Source of the DNA: Myoxocephalus aenaeus
Taxonomy: Eukaryota > Chordata > Actinopteri > Perciformes > Cottidae
Assembly: GCA_038501785.1 (NCBI GenBank)
Contig: JBAMJR010000090.1
Span: forward strand, 1,199,001-1,263,000
Length of the DNA stretch: 64,000 bases
Direction of reading: 5' to 3'
Within the stretch, counting starts at the first letter, position 1, and each line of letters begins with the position of its first letter. The notes under the pieces were generated by a model. It did no database searches and had not been told where the DNA came from. It saw only the letters and a program-made list of their open reading frames with translations. The position numbers and the translations under genes were made by a program. Shown one piece after another: positions 13,789 to 25,117 of the stretch.

Positions 13789-16352
13789 TATACATATATA
13801 ATTCTAATTCACTTCGAAAACATGCTTATTTTCATTACATTTTAAAACACGTTTTTCCTGACATGTCTTTTTCTGTTTTTTTTTTTTTTTTTAATGTGCA
13901 GTTTTAGTTTGTATATTGCCCTATGTTTTATTTTATTTTGTTATCTTGTCTATATCACCTCTGTTGTCAGGCAAAAATATTATTTTCCCTGAATTGGATA
14001 CTGACTTAAACTGTATAAATGTCTTTCAAACGAAAAAAAATATATAAAATCTAAATCTTCGTCAATATAACAGTACATTTAGAACAACATACATATTTAC
14101 ATTTATACTGCAACTGATACACAGTAATGAGTACACTATATTATTTATTTAGCTTGGTGGTCTAAAGACGGTCTATTGTGTGTGCTTGTGTTATGGGCTT
14201 TAGTGTTGACATCTTCTCCAAGACAGCAGAGTTTCTCAACTTGACCTGAAAGATCCTATTTCAAGTTAGATTATTCACAGAGACCTTATTTACACTTCAT
14301 GTCTTTGTTCAATAACAATAGATTTCCCTTTAAATTACTCTGGGATTGGGTGGTTAAAGCAGCTGCTTCTAGTCAGACAGAATAAAAAACACACAACACA
14401 GACAAGGCACAACTGTGAGTGTTATGTTACAGATCAGCCAATCTTTCTCACTTTTCCCCAGCCTGCAGTTGAATGCATCCTCCCAGAACTCAGTAAACAC
14501 TGGAGAGGCAGCTACTTTAGAGGGAGAGAGATCCAGCAGGAAGTCTCTCAGACCTGGGATGACAGATCGCTCAATGCCAAATCCGACTGCTCCAGCACAT
14601 AAACTGAACCTCAGCATGTCTGGGTCAGTTACCCAGGACTCACTGCCTATCCACTGGCGAGGAGGAGAGGGCTTGAGCGACAGCTCTTCAAGCAGAATCC
14701 TCAAGTCTCCGGGGGATGTAAACGCCACAATAACCATAGCTGTCGACCTGGAGAGAAATAATAGTGCATTGTAGTATACCAATTTGAACAAAATATGATA
14801 CAAGATATTTGTATATCTATTGGAGATAGTTTAACTTTAGTCTCACAAAGTAGTTTCATAACAAAGAGCATTAACAAATATGAGATAAAAGCTGTGAGAG
14901 AGAAAAAAGATACATTTACAATTTGACAGGAGAAAAAATACTCTTCTATCTTATACTTTACAGAACATTGTTGTGGATTTGTGTGCAATCATAATCAGTG
15001 ATTGTTGAAACCTGCGGATAACGCCGGCTACTCTCTGGATCCTGCTTCGTGGGTGGGTCCGATGGAAAGATTCGGAATAATCCACACAGATCCCCTCTTT
15101 GTGTGCTGCGTCCAGGAAAGACGCCATGCCATTGTTTCCATAATCCGAATCTGATCGGATAGCACCTATCCAAGTCCAACCAAAGTGTTTTACCAGCTTT
15201 GCCAGCGCGTCAGCCTGGAACTGGTCACTCGGGATTGTTCTGAAGAAACTGGGGTACTGCTGCTTATCGGACAGGCATGCACAAGTGGCAAAGTAACTAA
15301 CCTAAATGAACACAACAGTATAATTATTTAACAGGACGGACACAAAATAGCACTGGTCTATTTAAACATTGTTTTCAGAAATTTAAAATATTTACTTGAG
15401 GAATGTTAAAGGGCCCGATGATGCGAGACATGCTGATGGATGGCGTGGACCCAGACTCACCAAGAATAGCCATCACTTTACCAGATTGTGAACAATTGTC
15501 GCCGGTGTAAAACACCGGGTCCATGCCACTTGACAGCTGGAATGCCACATGCACCGCTACAGGCACAGAGGCACACGAGTCGTAGATCTGATAACCAAGT
15601 TTGATGCCCGGCAGCAGCTCCGTGCTGTTGTTAATCTCCTCGATGGCGAAGATCATTGCACGCGAGAAGCGTAGTTCACGGGAGTTAACGCTGTACACGG
15701 ATACAAACACACTCAGAGTTGAGTAACTGTATAAATATGACACACATATGAGGACAATTCACAATGTTAATCTAAATATATAATACGGGAGAACTGAACA
15801 CCAAAAATCACAACACAATAGATACTAATGCAACATAAAAAATATTCGTAAACCATGGATTAACATTAGTCAACTAAATTTAGTTTTCATAATGTTTTCA
15901 ATTAACAAAAACTACTCCAATTATCTCCTCTTTTGTGAATAAAATACATTAATTTTGTATTGCCAAATACTAATGCATTCAAATATTTCAAAAGTATGTA
16001 AACATGTCCATCACCACAGAGTACATTTTCCTCTTACTAACCTCCCTGAGCATCTTAGTTGATCAGGCATGGTGGTGTAGTTATGCTTCACTGTGTGCAT
16101 GTTGTAATGTATGGAGAAAACACCACCAATAATGTAGTCACCATCCATTGAGAAAGCAGGTAGACGAGTGGTACCCTGGAGCTTACATTTCACAGATGAG
16201 GCCTCAGTGCTGTCCCCAACACCATTCCTATCCTCTGAGCGCTCAGTCCTTTGTTTCACATCATCCACAGAACCATTCAAGGCAAGAGCTGAGTTCAGTT
16301 CACACAAACCCAGAGACAGGATCAGGCCAATAAAGAGAGCTGAGATCTCCAT
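11354..16352 (-). CDS. V2R/OlfC class C olfactory GPCR, gene B (complete, 882 aa)
   Basis: Complete receptor gene. Exons in coding order: 16352-16042, 15690-15396, 15301-15012, 14747-14452, 13482-13277, 13139-12918, 12461-12338 and 12258-11354. The spliced length of 2649 nt gives 882 residues plus TAA. Signal peptide, Venus-flytrap, nine-Cys linker and 7TM are arranged as in gene A. The linker in exon 8 reads CFPCAKEFW where the other genes have CFPCPKEFW, but all nine cysteines remain. The C-terminus has the class C pattern PKCFIILFKPEKN. Introns are short, so this is the most compact gene of the four. Intron 4 carries a long TA/CA microsatellite. It lies tail-to-head behind gene A, with the B stop ~770 bp upstream of the A start. 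No frameshift or in-frame stop was seen. It probably acts at the plasma membrane of olfactory neurons. The ligand cannot be told from sequence. Confidence 0.95.
13603..13800. repeat. TA/CA microsatellite in gene B intron 4
   Basis: Alternating TATACATA and pure (TA)n runs of ~200 bp. Long open frames of Tyr-Ile repeats here are artefacts. Confidence 0.95.
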
Positions 16353-16393
16353 CCTCAACTGTCCTCGAGTGGGCATACTGTGTTTTTACCGGT

Positions 16394-16437
16394 CTATATA
16401 GATGTTCAGACTGAAGCTTCCCTCCTACTGTACGTCA
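16394..16437 (-). promoter_or_regulatory. Core promoter of gene B: TATA box plus one TGACGTACAGTA
   Basis: CTATATAG lies at 16394-16401 and a single TGACGTACAGTA (minus strand) at 16437-16426. Gene B has one element copy where A, C and D have two. Conserved sequence continues to about 16850. Confidence 0.6.
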
Positions 16438-16439
16438 GA

Positions 16440-17387
16440 GAGAGGATGCTCTTACCCAGTGGTTTTGATGAACTCTTGTACAAGTCTTTTTGTGAGCTTT
16501 GTGTACATTATAATCTGCACAAAGTGCCCATGTCTCTTTTCTCTTCTTTTAAAGTTACCATTGTAAACCCTAATATATTCTTAATTAAGTCATACTCATA
16601 TATATCTATTTATCTATATATACTTTTCTTGTAAAGCCGAACAAATGTCCACCACTAATGAGTGGTTTGTTTGGCTGAATTAATATAATTGCGTATAATA
16701 CCAACACAGTAAAGAAGCACTGAGTTTATATAAAGAAAGAAACAGATGTGTATATAATATTTTTTTACTCTACTTATTTACTTTCTTCCATATTTTCAGT
16801 TTGTGATGAAACAAAATGTGAAATAAGACAAAAAAACATTTTAAAATAACTTTGACAATTTATAAAACATTGAATGTAAAAAAAAAAAAAATGTAAATAT
16901 TTAGATAACAAGGGTGAAGACTGAATGTGCACATCATTAGCTTCATACCAAATGTTGCTGTTGGAGTCATAATGTAGTTTTTTTGTCTTTATTGTATCCT
17001 TACTGAAAACACAGAGTGTACATACATGCAGTTCTGACATTGAACACAGACTGGAGCACTAATTCATGAAGTGCACATAGGTAAGCTACAGGTGATGAGA
17101 ATCAGGTGTGTAGAACAGCTCTTTGACTATGTTACGTGTTGGAGCGAGAGCATAGCTGGCGTGCTTAGATTCTGTATATGATTAATTGAAACATATTTAA
17201 TTTGGACAATGCTGCTATTTACATTATGCCAGTGAGCATATATGTCAAACTACCAACTGAATGTTGGTTTATTTTTAGCCAAGAGCACACATGTGAAACA
17301 AGTTCTCTCTCTTTGCTCTCCGTGGCTTAGATGATTTTATTAAAACTCTCTTCAATTGCCTCTTTAGTTTTCTTCAAACTTTATGTT
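16440..17387. other. Upstream region of gene B and V2R intergenic sequence
   Basis: The proximal part is the shared V2R upstream block. 16880-17040 and 17040-17387 align, inverted, with 35900-36270 and 37003-37100 after gene C. This shows common ancestry of the two spacers before the hAT element at 36.3 kb inserted. Confidence 0.6.
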
Positions 17388-17588
17388 TTAGGATTGACTT
17401 TTGTTCATTACATGTTTCTTGGTGTTTTTCTCTGGCTTAAACAATATGATGAAACACTTTGGCGCAAATATACACAATATGAGTCCAAATCTGGAGGCAA
17501 GAATGGCAAATATCTCCACAGCCACAGTCAATTTCCCAGGAGAACTGACATATGCTGGGATGAAGGTGACCCAGACTGCACAGAATAT
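17388..17588 (-). pseudogene. V2R exon 8 remnant, 3' end only
   Basis: This minus-strand fragment encodes the last ~65 residues of the 7TM exon, from FCAVWVTFIPAYVSSPGK to the terminal KSQS and stop. It covers TM6, TM7 and the short tail. Homology stops abruptly at 17588. A second, partial copy of the V2R 3' flank follows directly (17590-17728) and also stands on the other side of the fragment (17262-17387). No upstream exon is present. It is the relic of a receptor gene that once lay upstream of gene B in the same orientation. Confidence 0.9.
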
Positions 17589-17589
17589 T

Positions 17590-17728
17590 ACCAACTGGTT
17601 GGTTTATTTTTAGCCAAGAGCACACATGTGAAACAAGTTCTCCCGCTTTGTCCTCTGTGGCTTAAGTATTTGTATTAAAAGTCCCCTCAAGTGCCATCTT
17701 TGTTTTCTCCAAAGTTTTTGTTTTAAGA
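17590..17728 (-). repeat. Second partial copy of the V2R 3' flank
   Basis: Repeats most of 17262-17387 (GGTTTATTTTTAGCCAAGAGC and onward) in the same orientation and stops exactly where a receptor stop codon would be expected. A leftover of a lost neighbouring gene. Confidence 0.7.
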
Positions 17729-18200
17729 TCCAAACGTCCAGAGCAAGATGTTGGAGATGTTCTACCAGTCTGTTGTGGCCAGTGCTCTGTACTGTACGCC
17801 ATAGTCTGCTGGGGGAGCAGCATTGGAGCTGGTGACACCAACAGACTCAGTAAACTGATGAAGAAGGCCGGCTCCATCATTGGCTGCTAAGAGGAGGACA
17901 CTGAATAAATTATTGTCCATATTGTATAACCCGGACCACCCTCTCCACCACCTACTGCAGGGACAGTGGAGCACTTTCGCCAACAGACGGATTCAGCTCC
18001 GCTGTCACAAGGACCGATACAGGAGAACATTCCTGCCCACTGCGATAAGACTGTATAATAAATCAGACATGGCCAGATCCTCCGTCAATTGAATCATCAA
18101 CAACCCTAGCACCGCTTTCACTGTATATACTATATTTACACAGTTCATATACTTTGCATTTTTGCACTTTTATTATTACATTTTCTTTAAATGTCTTATA
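17729..18200 (+). mobile_element. L2/CR1-like LINE, decayed 3' end
   Basis: The frame from 17747 reads MLEMFYQSVVASALYC, then stops, then ..SAGGAALELVTPTD, and from 17880 AKRRTLNKLLSILYNPDHP and DRYRRTFLPTAIRLYN. This is the C-terminal tail found after the reverse transcriptase in fish L2/CR1-type elements. Three in-frame stops and an AT-rich 3' UTR follow. Clade assignment is tentative. Confidence 0.65.
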
Positions 18201-18372
18201 TGTTGTTGAGGATTGGGTTATGTAAAATACGAGTTATTTCTCTTTTCTAAGTACTTTTCATTCTAAGTTCTTTTCATTTTCTCTTTATGCATTATAACTA
18301 AATTGTTTTGAGCGAAATAGTATTTTATCACGCTGCATTATAACTAAATTGCTTTAAGTGAAATCGTCTTAA

Positions 18373-18681
18373 TGTTACACCCAGACCTTCTGGGTAGTTC
18401 TGTGTTCACTGTCTGTGTCTGTTGTGTTGTCTGTCACTCACCTTGTCTCTCGTTCCAGACTCCTCCCTCCTCGTGTGCCGCCCTCCTGTGTGATTGCAAG
18501 CCCTGCCCTCATTGTTTCCACCCGTGTCTCGTTCCCCTGTGTATTTAGTCTGTGTCAACTCCCTGTCCTGTGCAAGTTTGTCTTTTGACGTTCTGTATGT
18601 GTTACTCAGTAAAACTTGCTCTTTTGAATCAAACTGCCTTGTCTGCTTGTGGGTCCAGCCACCGTGGTAATGTTCTTAACA
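18373..18681 (+). mobile_element. Solo LTR (309 bp)
   Basis: Starts TGTTAC and ends TTAACA, with perfect 5-bp duplications CTTAA at 18368-18372 and 18682-18686. C/T-rich interior typical of fish gypsy LTRs. No internal region. It interrupts a minisatellite unit. Confidence 0.85.
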
Positions 18682-18713
18682 CTTAAATCACAATGCATTA
18701 TAAATTGCTTTAA

Positions 18714-20732
18714 CCCTTCGTCCACTGAGCCCGCGGTTTCGCGTGGTGACACTTGAAACTTTTCTCTAAGTTTCTAAAATATTCACAGCACCCCGATAAT
18801 ACATCGCAAAAATATAATTTTACGTCTGGCGGAAAGAGACGGCTTCCTGCTTCCGGGTGCCTGCCCAGGCAGAGCCCAGCATAATTTTAACATCATCAAG
18901 CAAGCGAAAGGGCAGCAGTGTGTCATCTGACGCTGGAAAAAAAAAAAAAAAAAATCCTTCTCTGTGATTAGTTGAGTCATATGTCGTCGCCATTTCGTGA
19001 ACTAAACAACCAATGTACACTCAGGAAAATCTCAAAAGGACAACCCACTTGTACAGCATGTTCACACTACAGTTTAGAAATCAACATCATGACGACAAAG
19101 AGATTCAACACGGAGGAATGATTCTGGAGAGCAGCGAGGAGGACGACGACGCGTCGTCAGAGCTCGAAGGCTTTAGTTCTTCTGAGGAAGATGGGTAAGT
19201 GTAGTTACTAAACTTTGTTACGTGTCTGTAAGGCTGCATGGTGCAAACTAGTAATGTGTACAAACTAGTAATGTGTACAAACTAGTAATGTGTACAAACT
19301 AGTAATGTGTACACTGTGCACGAGAGCCCGAGAGCCAGCCACGCGGTGCACACTGCTGTTCACGTTACTACGTCATGATCTAAGTAATGTTTACACACAA
19401 TCTGCTTTGTACAACACTCTGCTTCACGTTACTACCACTAATATTTATACATCCAATGCGGAGCACTATGCTAAAATTACTACCACAGTCATGATCTGAA
19501 TAATATTTACACATCCAATGTGGAGCATTCTGCTCAATCGTTACGTCATCTTTCTTTCAACTGACTAGTATTGATTTATTTTACAGAGAGGAGCACCAGC
19601 AGCCCCGACCAGCCTGGCCAGCAAAGAGGCAGCGTGTTGGACGGCAACTACCACGACCAGAAAAGAGGCAGCGCGTTGACCGACGACTAAAAACACCACC
19701 TCCAGCAAACAGGGCGCGTGCTGCCCGGCGACTACTTTCACCTCAGGCCAGATCAAGAAAGACAGCAGCACGTGCACCACCTGCACCTACGCTGTCCTGG
19801 AGGACGGATGAAGACCCGGACACTGCTCCCCCCGTCATCAAGTTCCAGCCCGGACACCAGGTCCACATGTCAGTGCCACAGCAACACCCATTGAACTCTT
19901 CAAACTGTTCTTCCAACTAAGTCCACGGTGGGTCGCAGGGTTTGCGAGCTTTGCAGCATGAAGAAAGTGAGAAAAGACACGGCGTGGAAGTGCGAGGCGT
20001 GCAACGTTCCCCTCTGCCTGCAGCTGAACAGAAACTGTTTCCATGACTGGCATGCCATGGCATGAGGATATGCCATTGAAGCATATATACTTGTATATTG
20101 TAAATGGTCTAGTCTTTGTTCGGTTTTATATTTCTGAATATATATTCTGTACATATTTTCATTTTTTTTTATAATACATATTTTTATTTAAAAAAAAAAA
20201 AAATTGTTGTGATGGTCATTTTTCATTTGCACACACTCCCTGAAGCTTTATCTGCACTATGAAGTCATTTCTCAGTCCCATTTTTATCATTTTGGTGAAA
20301 GCTGTGAAAGACCATATTTCTACTCAAAAAACGATAATAAAAACTTTAGTTTTAGACATTTATTTACATGTATCTAACATTTTATTCATATATTGCACTG
20401 CTTTTGTGAACCTAAAACCTTTGGTAAACCAATTGCCATCACCTAAACAGAGTCACCACCTGAGTAAAGTTAGGTTTTTTCAAGCGATATGAAGAATTTC
20501 CAAAAATCGAGATTCCATTTTTCAGCTTTAGTGTCATATTATAAAGTTTTTTTCTTTACACTTTTGCCTTACGACAATGGTGCCTCATTATATAGATAGC
20601 TGAGATTGTTCTGCAATTTATGATGTAAAACATGGGTATATATCTTATATGCAAGTGCCTTAAAAGGTGAATCTAAGAAAATTATGTCAAATCGAGAAAA
20701 TCGACTGAAAATGACCTCCAGTGTGCAGTGAG
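18714..20732 (+). mobile_element. piggyBac deletion derivative (2.0 kb)
   Basis: Flanked by TTAA (18710-18713, 20733-20736), which are one TTAA of a minisatellite unit duplicated. It keeps the N-terminal acidic exon 19013-19193 (SSEEDDDASSELEGFSSSEED), a GGTAAGTG donor, and a second exon from 19588 with basic RQR repeats and the SWRTDEDPDTAPPVIKFQP motif. It then jumps to the C-terminal Cys/His finger (CELCSMKKVRKDTAWKCEAC, CFHDWH; stop at 20065). The whole catalytic DDD core is missing, and the parts lie in different frames. Terminal CCCTTC resembles the other copies in this window. Confidence 0.85.
19013..20065 (+). pseudogene. piggyBac transposase remnant without catalytic core
   Basis: Coding relic inside the element above. 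Exon 1 ends at 19193 before GTAAGT, and exon 2 resumes at 19588 after TTTTACAG. The N-terminal region reaches ..PLELF-like sequence at ~19900 in a shifted frame. The zinc-finger part (19935-20065) has C-x2-C, C-x2-C and C/H pairs. Such fingers bind the terminal repeats in piggyBac proteins, so a product could only bind DNA, not cut it. Confidence 0.75.
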
Positions 20733-20846
20733 TTAAGTGAAATGATCTTTTATCACGATGCATTATAACGAATTGTTTTGATTGAAATAGTCTTTTTATC
20801 ATGCTGCATTATGCTAATTGTTTTGAGTGAAATTGTGCTTAAATAC

Positions 20847-21333
20847 GCTATAGTACATTCCTGTTATTTTTATGACTTATATATGTCATAGCAGATAGTA
20901 TCCGGTTATATACGGAAGACTGGTGAACTGACTCTTAACTACTGAGGGGAAGTCCTCCTAAGTAAAAAAAAAAAAAAAGACTCAGTTATGGTACTGTGTG
21001 TATAGTAACTCTTGTTGAAATAAAATGTATACTCTCAAATAAGAGTGTAGAACTATTCAATGGGGACTCCCGTTTAATGGAATAAGATAACTTCCAGGTT
21101 TTTCGAGACAAAGAAGGTAACACCGAGAGGCCATTGACCAGGGAACACAATCCAGCACGATCCCGCCTCGTTTCCAGATCCAGACAAATGTAAGTAATCG
21201 TTTGGGTTGCACTGTGTAAAATGGTTAATCTTCCTTTTCTAATATAGAAAACAGTTCAGTGGAGACGTGGCTCAATAGTGCAGGTAGGCCACGGAGAAAC
21301 TGAACGAATGGGGTTTTTAACATCAGTCATTGT
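20847..21333. other. Unassigned stretch right of the minisatellite
   Basis: Contains a 15-A run at 20966-20980. No gene or repeat ends recognised. The right part may be 3' sequence of the retroviral fragment that begins at 21334. Confidence 0.35.
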
Positions 21334-22269
21334 CTATAAATTGTAATCGAAAGCAAATTGAGAGGGAAACCTCAGGGTTCTAAAATGGGCCCTCCTTACA
21401 CGGCTGGCGTAAGGAGTAGGCGCTCCCACTAAGGAGTAGGCGCTCCCACTAAATTCTGACCAGGTCAGGGCCGGTCCCGTTACAGGCGGAGGACCTTTAT
21501 GAGATCCTCTCAGGTACGGCGCAGGCATAGGCCGTCCTGTCAGCATCTCATGCGGCGTTAGATGTGTAATGCGGTTAGTTTGCATTCTCATGCTAATTAC
21601 TGCGAGCGGCAGAGCAGTCAGCCAGTCCATTTTAGTCTTCCTGCAGATTTTTTTAATTTTGTTTTTAGCGTACCATTAGCTCTCTCTACCAATCCCTGGG
21701 ATTGGGGATAATACACACAACCCAGTAAGTTATAATAAAACAGATTTAATAAAAAGTAAATGGTGATACAAGGATGCACAAAACACAGCGTCCACAGACT
21801 CATCCAAATTATGTACTACGAACGGTGTATTACGTTTGATATTATAGATCAGTGTAATGGGTGTCGTCGCTGGAATATGGCCTATTGGAGCAATGTGCGA
21901 CTTTCTGATGTTGTATTCCACGCAAATTGCACATGACCACAAAAGATTGCTGACTGTGGGTATGTATGGAGACCACCAGGTAGCCTGCAAAGCCCTCATT
22001 ACCTTCCCCCTGGCTACATGGGAAAACCCCATAAACCACCAGAAACTGAGGAAGGAGTGAAACGGGTGCAACCAACAAACCAGTATGAGGCCGGAACACC
22101 CCAGATGCAGGATCCCTAGAGGCACCCCTGTTAAAACCTGATGAGCCTCAGCACCCCCAAAACTGGGGGCAGAATTATTCATCAGTAGGTCTTTCTCACT
22201 CTCGAAGTCCTCGTACTCCCATGAATCCATACCAGAGCCAATGATGTGACATAGCAAAATAAACTGCAC
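21334..22269 (-). pseudogene. Endogenous-retrovirus integrase remnant
   Basis: Minus strand. 22269-21880 encodes an HHCC-type N-terminal integrase finger region (WWSPYIPTVSNLLWSCAIC). 21803-21618 encodes the end of the catalytic core (YYPQSQGLVERANGTLK). 21630-21334 continues the C-terminal part (HLTPHEMLTGRPMPAPYLRG). Frames change between the pieces, and the central core between ~21850 and 21800 is mostly lost. The motifs suit a class I/gamma-epsilon-like fish ERV. It cannot function. Confidence 0.75.
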
Positions 22270-22406
22270 AGCCTGGCCTTACAATTATCCGCCGAGAGCA
22301 GCCTGATCTCGGCAGGACTTTTTGAAATGATCCGCTGGCTCAGATTTCTCCGTAGCGGTTAAACATGATATAATTCTGTTTTGAGGGTCTAACGAGCAAT
22401 ATTTAT

Positions 22407-22902
22407 TAGGGTCCGAGCGACTGACGTCAGTCCCGAGAGAACCCTATTGAAATTGCCGGGATTATTAGGGTCCGAGCGACTGACTTAGTCAGTCCGAGTA
22501 GGACCCTATTGAAATTGCTGTGATTCTTATTAGGGTCCGAGCGACTGACGTAGTCAGTCCCGAGAGGACCCTATTGAAATTGATGTGATTCTTCTTCTTC
22601 TTCTTCTTCTTCTTATTATTATTATTATTATTAGGGTCCGAGCGACTGACGTAGTCAGTCCCGAGAGGACCCTATTGAAATTGCCGGGATTCTTATTATT
22701 AGGGTCCGAGCGACTGACAACGTCAGTCCCGAGAGGACCCTATTGAAATTGCTGTGATTCTTATTATTATTATTAGGGTCCGAGCGACTGACTTAGTCAG
22801 TCCGAGTAGGACCCTATTGAAATTGCTGTGATTCTTATTATTAGGGTCCGAGCGACTGACGTAGTCAGTCCCGAGAGGACCCTATTGAAATTGCTGTGTT
22901 TC
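22407..22902. repeat. Array of seven short hairpin modules in (TTA)n
   Basis: Units start near 22407, 22466, 22531, 22633, 22700, 22774 and 22843. An eighth unit stands alone at 24277-24337. Each reads AGGGTCCGAGCGACTGAC-loop-GTCAGTC, then an AGGACCCT close and a TATTGAAATTG tail, separated by TTA/TTC repeats. The arms GACTGAC/GTCAGTC are identical in all copies, while the loop varies (GTA, TTA, AAC, or none). Looks like repeated self-insertion or tandem growth of one transposon terminus. Confidence 0.8.
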
Positions 22903-23722
22903 TTCTTTTTCTTATGATTCTTCTTTTTCTCATTTGGACTGCTTTTTGGGGGACTTGTCATATCCAAAAACTCACCAAATTTGGAACTCTTGTCAGGCCT
23001 GGTGAAAAACGCAATATATCAAAGCCGGGGGAAAAAGTTCCAAAAAATGACTCTCTAGCGCCCCCTACAAGTTGGACCGGCGACGCCCCTCGCCCAGAAT
23101 TTTTTGTCCGTCTTCACCTGCTCTACAAAAAAGCCTCTCAGACCCATAAAGTCCGCCTATGAAAATTTTCCGCCATTTTGAATTTAGTGAAAAAGACATT
23201 TTTGTTAATAATTCCTAAACGCTTAATTATTTTCAAACCAACCTTGGTAGTTATCATCATTTGAGCTGGATCATCAATACTGCATTGGAATTTCTTTGAT
23301 ATCTCATTGCGTTGAGGAGATATCGACCAATTAACCTCTTAGGGGAGTGTCTTGTTTTTAAACACTCAGAACATTAAAACTATTGGGAGAAAAGACTCCA
23401 AACTTGGGGTATATGTGCACATCACATCCCCTAACTTGCAATAAATCAGTCGTCCCATTTAACCACTAGGGGGCGCTACAGTAATTCGGCACATTTTGCA
23501 TTTTCGGCCAGTTTATGCTAATTTTTAGCCGATATTTGCATTTACGCCAAATACTACTCCTCCTACAATTTTTAAGTACTCCACTTCACGTCTATTCTAA
23601 AGTGATCGAAAGACTCTCAGGAGTATGGCTTGTGCTTTGTTTGCGTTTTCATCCAACGGCCGCGACGTCAGGGGGACCCAAAGACGCGACTACTTTGTGC
23701 TAAGCGCTATATGAGAGAACCC
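22843..23722 (+). mobile_element. ~0.88-kb hairpin-headed repeat, copy 1
   Basis: Starts with hairpin module 7 and continues through sequence with AGCGCCCCCTAC and GGGGGCGCTACAG strips to ATGAGAGAACCCTG. The first bases AGGGTCC and last bases GAACCCT form short imperfect inverted ends. Paralogous to 24277-25113. No protein motif; family unknown to me. Confidence 0.6.
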
Positions 23723-24276
23723 TGTTATAAGATACTTATATATTCATAGTAACCTACTAGCGCCACCTACTGGCCGAACTAAATCTACCAAACTGCATCC
23801 GATTTACGTGCACTTGAAATCACCTGGTGTACACAGAAACATGATGCACAGTATATGTTCACATTGTCGTAGCGCCACCTACTGGCCAAAGGAAATCAGC
23901 CAAACAGCATCGGATTTAAATAAAAATGACAGCGCCCAATTGCATGCTGGGTAGCGCTCACGCACAAAACAAAACAGGAAGAGACAGACCGGAAGGCAAG
24001 CCACACAAACAGTTGTTCGCAGCCCAACTCGCTGCAACTGTTTTCCCACCATGCATTTCGCCCGTGTCATTTGGAACCATGACGGAAGCCAGTGACGCTA
24101 AAAGATAAGTTGATCGACTGCGCTGCCAGGATTTAACTGTAAAAAAATAATTGCTGTTCCCTCCTCTTGTTGAGACAATGCATGGGTTTGGCCGGTTTCC
24201 TTCCGGGGCAAGTCGGCGACCCGCCGGCTACCCCAAACGTGCCGGAAGAGAGGACCCGCTCACAGCTACTAGTTAT
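23723..24276. repeat. Sequence between the two hairpin-headed repeats
   Basis: Contains two AGCGCCACCTACTGGCC motifs (23759, 23871) and a 60-codon open frame without recognisable domains. It is likely another part of the same repeat family. Confidence 0.4.
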
Positions 24277-25113
24277 TAGGGTCCGAGCGACTGACAACGT
24301 CAGTCCCAAGAGGACCCTATTGAAATTGCCGGGATTCTTATTTATTATTATTCCGTTTTTTTATTTTTGTACATTGGGCGCCTTTTTGGGGACCTTGCCA
24401 TATCCAAAAACTCACCAAATTTGGACTGCTTGTTAGGACTGGTGAAAATAGCAATGTATCAGAGATGGGAAAAAAAGTTCCAAAAAATGACTCTCTAGCG
24501 CCCCCTACCAGTTGGACCGGCGACGCCCCTCGCCCAGAAAAAAAATTTTACTTGAAAAAATTCACACATGTCCGTCTTCACCTGCTCTACAAAAAAGCCT
24601 CTCAGACCCATAAAGTCCGCCTATGAAAATTTTCCGCCATTTTGAATTTAGTGAAAAACACATTTTTGTTATTAATTCCTAAACGCTTAATCATTTTCAA
24701 ACCAAACTTGCTAGTTATCATCAATACTCCATTGGAATTTCTTTGATATCTCTTTGCGTTGAGGAGATATCGACCAATTAACCTCTTAGGGGCGTGTCTT
24801 GTTTTTAAACACTCATTACATTAAAACTATTTGGACAAAAGACTCCAAACTTGGGGTATATGTGCACATCGCATCCCCTAACTTGCAATAAATTAGTCGT
24901 CCGATTTAAACACTAGGGGGCGCTACAGTAATTCGGCCAAATACTACTACTCCTAGAATTTTTAAGTCATCCACTTCAGTTCTATTCTAAAGCGATCGAA
25001 AGACTCTCAGGAGTATGGCTTGTGCTTTGTTTGCGTTTTCATCCAACGGCCGCGACGTCAGGGGGACCCAAAGATGCGACTACTTTGTGCTAACCGCTAT
25101 ATGAGAGAATCCT
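24277..25113 (+). mobile_element. ~0.84-kb hairpin-headed repeat, copy 2
   Basis: Second copy of the unit at 22843-23722, again headed by the hairpin module and ending ATGAGAGAATCCTG. It differs by small indels. It abuts the truncated gypsy element on the right. Confidence 0.6.
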
Positions 25114-25117
25114 GTTG

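Larger units (their letters stand above)
18281..20846. repeat. ~45-bp minisatellite split by two transposons
   Basis: The unit is roughly TCTTTTATCACGCTGCATTA followed by TAACTAAATTGTTTTGAGTG and AAATAG. Units lie at 18281-18320, 18321-18366, a split unit at 18367-18372 / 18682-18713 / 20733-20745, then two more to ~20846. Removing the inserts at 18373-18681 and 18714-20732 restores the phase. Confidence 0.8.

Noticed and set aside
13546..13845. Long Tyr-Ile open frames
   Set aside because: They are translations of a TA/CA microsatellite.
22407..22902. CRISPR array
   Set aside because: Regular repeats with short gaps, but the gaps are TTA/TTC microsatellite, the context is vertebrate and the repeats match transposon ends.
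23926..24108. 60-codon open frame between the hairpin-headed repeats
   Set aside because: No domain, and the sequence is repeat-like; treated as chance.
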